A stretch of DNA of 64,000 nucleotides from Actinernus sp. WN-2022. Lineage: Eukaryota > Cnidaria > Anthozoa > Actiniaria > Actinernidae. Positions 61,929 through 64,000 of the stretch are shown here, in pieces. Position numbers and translations under genes: made by a program. The stretch is taken from assembly GCA_030867875.1 (NCBI GenBank), contig JAOWCC010000577.1, positions 73,403,012 through 73,467,011 on the forward strand, read 5' to 3'. Every line of letters begins with the position of its first letter. Position 1 is the first letter of the stretch. The notes beneath the pieces were generated by a model. That model was not told the DNA's origin, made no database searches, and saw only the letters and a list, made by a program, of their open reading frames with translations.

Positions 61929-62513
61929 GAAAATGGTTGGGCAGGTTGAATCGCTCAGTCGAAGCTTTTGCATATTGCGTTCTAGGTACCCAAGTCAATA
62001 TGCGCTCTTCTATCGTATGTAACAGCGGCGGCGCTATTAACACCCAACTCGAGTTTCGAAAACTGCTTGAGGAATCAATCCTTGAAAACGATTTAACGAA
62101 AAGCGTAGTAAATTATCAGTTGGCTATTCAAGAAACGAAAAAGAGACTCGATCTAGCGGTAGCTATAGGGGTGTGGTTATTGCCAAGCAATCTGGATATC
62201 AACCTCAACATCATTGTGGGCTACAACAACGATCTTCAGAAGGCCACAAAAGATATGCATCTGGGTGTAAACGATGTCAAAGAGAAGAGTAAGAAATCCC
62301 CTCCGCCACCTATGGAAGGCCCAGTATCAAAGAAAAATCTTCCACATGTTGCGGAGCCTGCTCCACATGTGCCTGTTGCGAAGCAACGTGTAAAGCCTTA
62401 TGTTGTTGCCAATGCCTAATTGGTGGAGCATGTGCCAAATGCACAAACACGACACGAGACCAATCTGGCAGTGGTATCGATTGCTGCAGCTGGAGTCGCA
62501 TGATGAATACATC
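61929..62513 (+). pseudogene. Fragment D: C-terminal part of the 506-aa Polinton protein
   Basis: Starts abruptly at GRLNRSVEAFAYCVLG. It continues through LDLAVAIGVWLLPSN, YNNDLQKATKDMHLGVNDV and PPPPMEGP, then a stop at 62417, and past it the C-terminal hydrophobic NLAVVSIAAAGVA. It is a third copy of the family after 2096-3616 and 41274-42803. Nothing else of an element is seen around it, so it is a broken remnant. Confidence 0.8.
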
Positions 62514-63742
62514 AAAGTCAGTAGTCAGTTGTAAAGTCGATAATCAGAAAAAAGAGAAATATTTCATAAGCAGTAGAACAAAAAACATGTTACATCTTAT
62601 CGAGTTTTAATATTTCTTATGTAATCTGACAATGAGTAACAGGAAAAATCCAAAATTCTCCAATCACCCCTCCTCCCCTTCCCCCCCCTACCCCCCCCCC
62701 CCAAAAAAAATTATGATGATCGATGACGGAGAATGACAACAAAAGTCTAGGAACCTACCCTAGGAACCAGAGGTTCTCACTTCTCACACTCTCTCTAGTT
62801 TTAGACGCGAAGCGACCCCTCTCCAAGTATATACAAAATAAATGAAAAATGCCAGAGTCAGATTTCAACTTTCCGACTCGTTTTCACGGCTTTGCTTTAT
62901 GTTACTATTTTTTTAACCGAGATTCCACCAACTATATCCATATATTAATTTGCATATACCATATCATTTGCATTTTCACAATATTTGGAGCACAGGAATT
63001 TGCACGAAATTTTTTTTCGTGAACCGAAGACATTTTCTGCCACCATACGCATGGGTTAAAGTCGGCATTGTGAAAATTTGGGCATTTGGTAATTTTGGAT
63101 ATTTGGTGAAATCAGAATATTTCAGTGCAATCGGCTTTATCTATCTATAATCCATCTAACAAAAGCTTGTGTTCTCGCAAATGAACTAGCAAGAGGCTCT
63201 TTTCACTGCTCTTCATTCACACTGCTAGTTTTCACGTTATGCACACATTACATAACTACACCCAACCCGTGGAGCGGGGGAAAAGCTGGCCTCTATGGTA
63301 TCCCGGACGAGGACATTAAGCAACCCATTTGGACATTATTTGTTTTGTTTCTTATTTATTTTGCGCCGTACCAAATTTGGATATGAATGGTTTACCAATA
63401 TCAGAAGTACAGCCAGCCTCAACTGTACAGAAGGCGTATACAATACTATTAGGAAAAGTTCGAATGAGATATAAGCCGGATAAATAATTTGATAATGCTC
63501 CCTGTGATTTTTCCCACTAGGGTTTGTTAACCCCCGCCATTTATTCCATCTCTCTCCCTTCCCTCCCGCCCACCCTCTCCAACGAGAGCGCGTGACATGA
63601 CCACACAAACACCAGAGCGCGTGACATGCATAAAGCTGGATCCGCTCTTGTAACTGCTGCCTACATAAACACGAAATGCAATCGAAACAGTGGATGTTTT
63701 GCAGCTAGGTATGATTTTAATGCATTTCCTGGCAATCTCTTT
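62514..63742. other. No gene recognised
   Basis: Contains a pyrimidine tract with C-runs at 62668-62702. CGCGTGACATG occurs twice around 63590-63625. No ORF with a motif. Confidence 0.45.
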
Positions 63743-63873
63743 ATGTAGGACGACACGAATTTTTACCAAAAATAGAATAGAATACATCACAATACAATTC
63801 AATACAACAATAGAACGCAACACAATACGATACAATAGAATAGAATTTGGTAGCAATTCGTGTCGTCCTACAT
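63743..63873. repeat. 131-bp MITE-like element with perfect inverted ends
   Basis: ATGTAGGACGACACGAATT at 63743-63761 is the exact inverse of AATTCGTGTCGTCCTACAT at 63855-63873. The core is made of AATA(G/C)AA(T/C)A-type short repeats. No coding. Confidence 0.8.
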
Positions 63874-64000
63874 GAAGGGATGGCCCATTTCCTGTATTAA
63901 GCGGTCAAAAGCCATTCGATTAATGCAAGACTCGTTATTATTCCATCATGTCTGGAAGCTGACCCGCCGAACAGTTAATTGGTGACCTTAATTTGTTAAT

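Overview
The window is a stretch of animal nuclear genome, most likely from a cnidarian (inferred from an intron-poor class A GPCR, abundant Polinton-type elements, CR1/Jockey-like LINEs and many foldback repeats). It is almost entirely mobile and virus-derived DNA. The only host-type gene recognised is a frameshifted GPCR (27529-28618, minus strand).

Polinton (Maverick) type virus-like elements dominate. Element C (1 to about 7740, cut by the window edge) carries a broken major capsid protein gene, two conserved Polinton-associated genes, a penton-like gene, a membrane protein, and then a minus-strand accessory block: a TFIIB-like factor, a zinc-ribbon/acidic protein and an F-box-like/ankyrin protein. 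Element A (39164-59305) is bounded by 72-bp terminal inverted repeats and a slightly decayed 6-bp target duplication. It carries the same gene set, flipped, with several stops and frameshifts. Its packaging ATPase gene is cut at 45397 by element B (45397 to about 58392), a GC-rich Polinton of another lineage with all genes on the plus strand: a promoter array, two unknown genes, a chromodomain integrase, penton-like genes, core-like basic proteins, a major capsid protein of the F54H12.2-like type, an adenain-like protease and a packaging ATPase. B has lost its right end and any polymerase. At the junction A resumes with the N-terminal region of its PolB and a zinc-ribbon gene. A third fragment of the A/C family (D) lies at 61929-62513.

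Between the Polintons: a Ty3/Gypsy retrotransposon (about 9036-14619, minus strand) split by a LINE (10275-12374); a cluster of duplicated repeat units and long hairpins (15461-18280); a Tc1/mariner-like transposase remnant; a LINE broken by a foldback element (23777-25725); a hAT transposon with a perfect 8-bp target duplication (30579-33186); a long palindrome; a 2.7-kb element with 111-bp inverted repeats (34030-36742); and a LINE with an uninterrupted 701-codon reverse transcriptase ORF (36847 to about 39110).

How the genes fit together: the Polinton genes describe a virion programme. This comprises a double-jelly-roll capsid protein, penton-like proteins, maturation protease, genome-packaging ATPase, basic DNA-condensing proteins and integrase. 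Element C adds what looks like its own transcription and host-manipulation module. All claims come from reading the sequence and from remembered family patterns; no searches were run.
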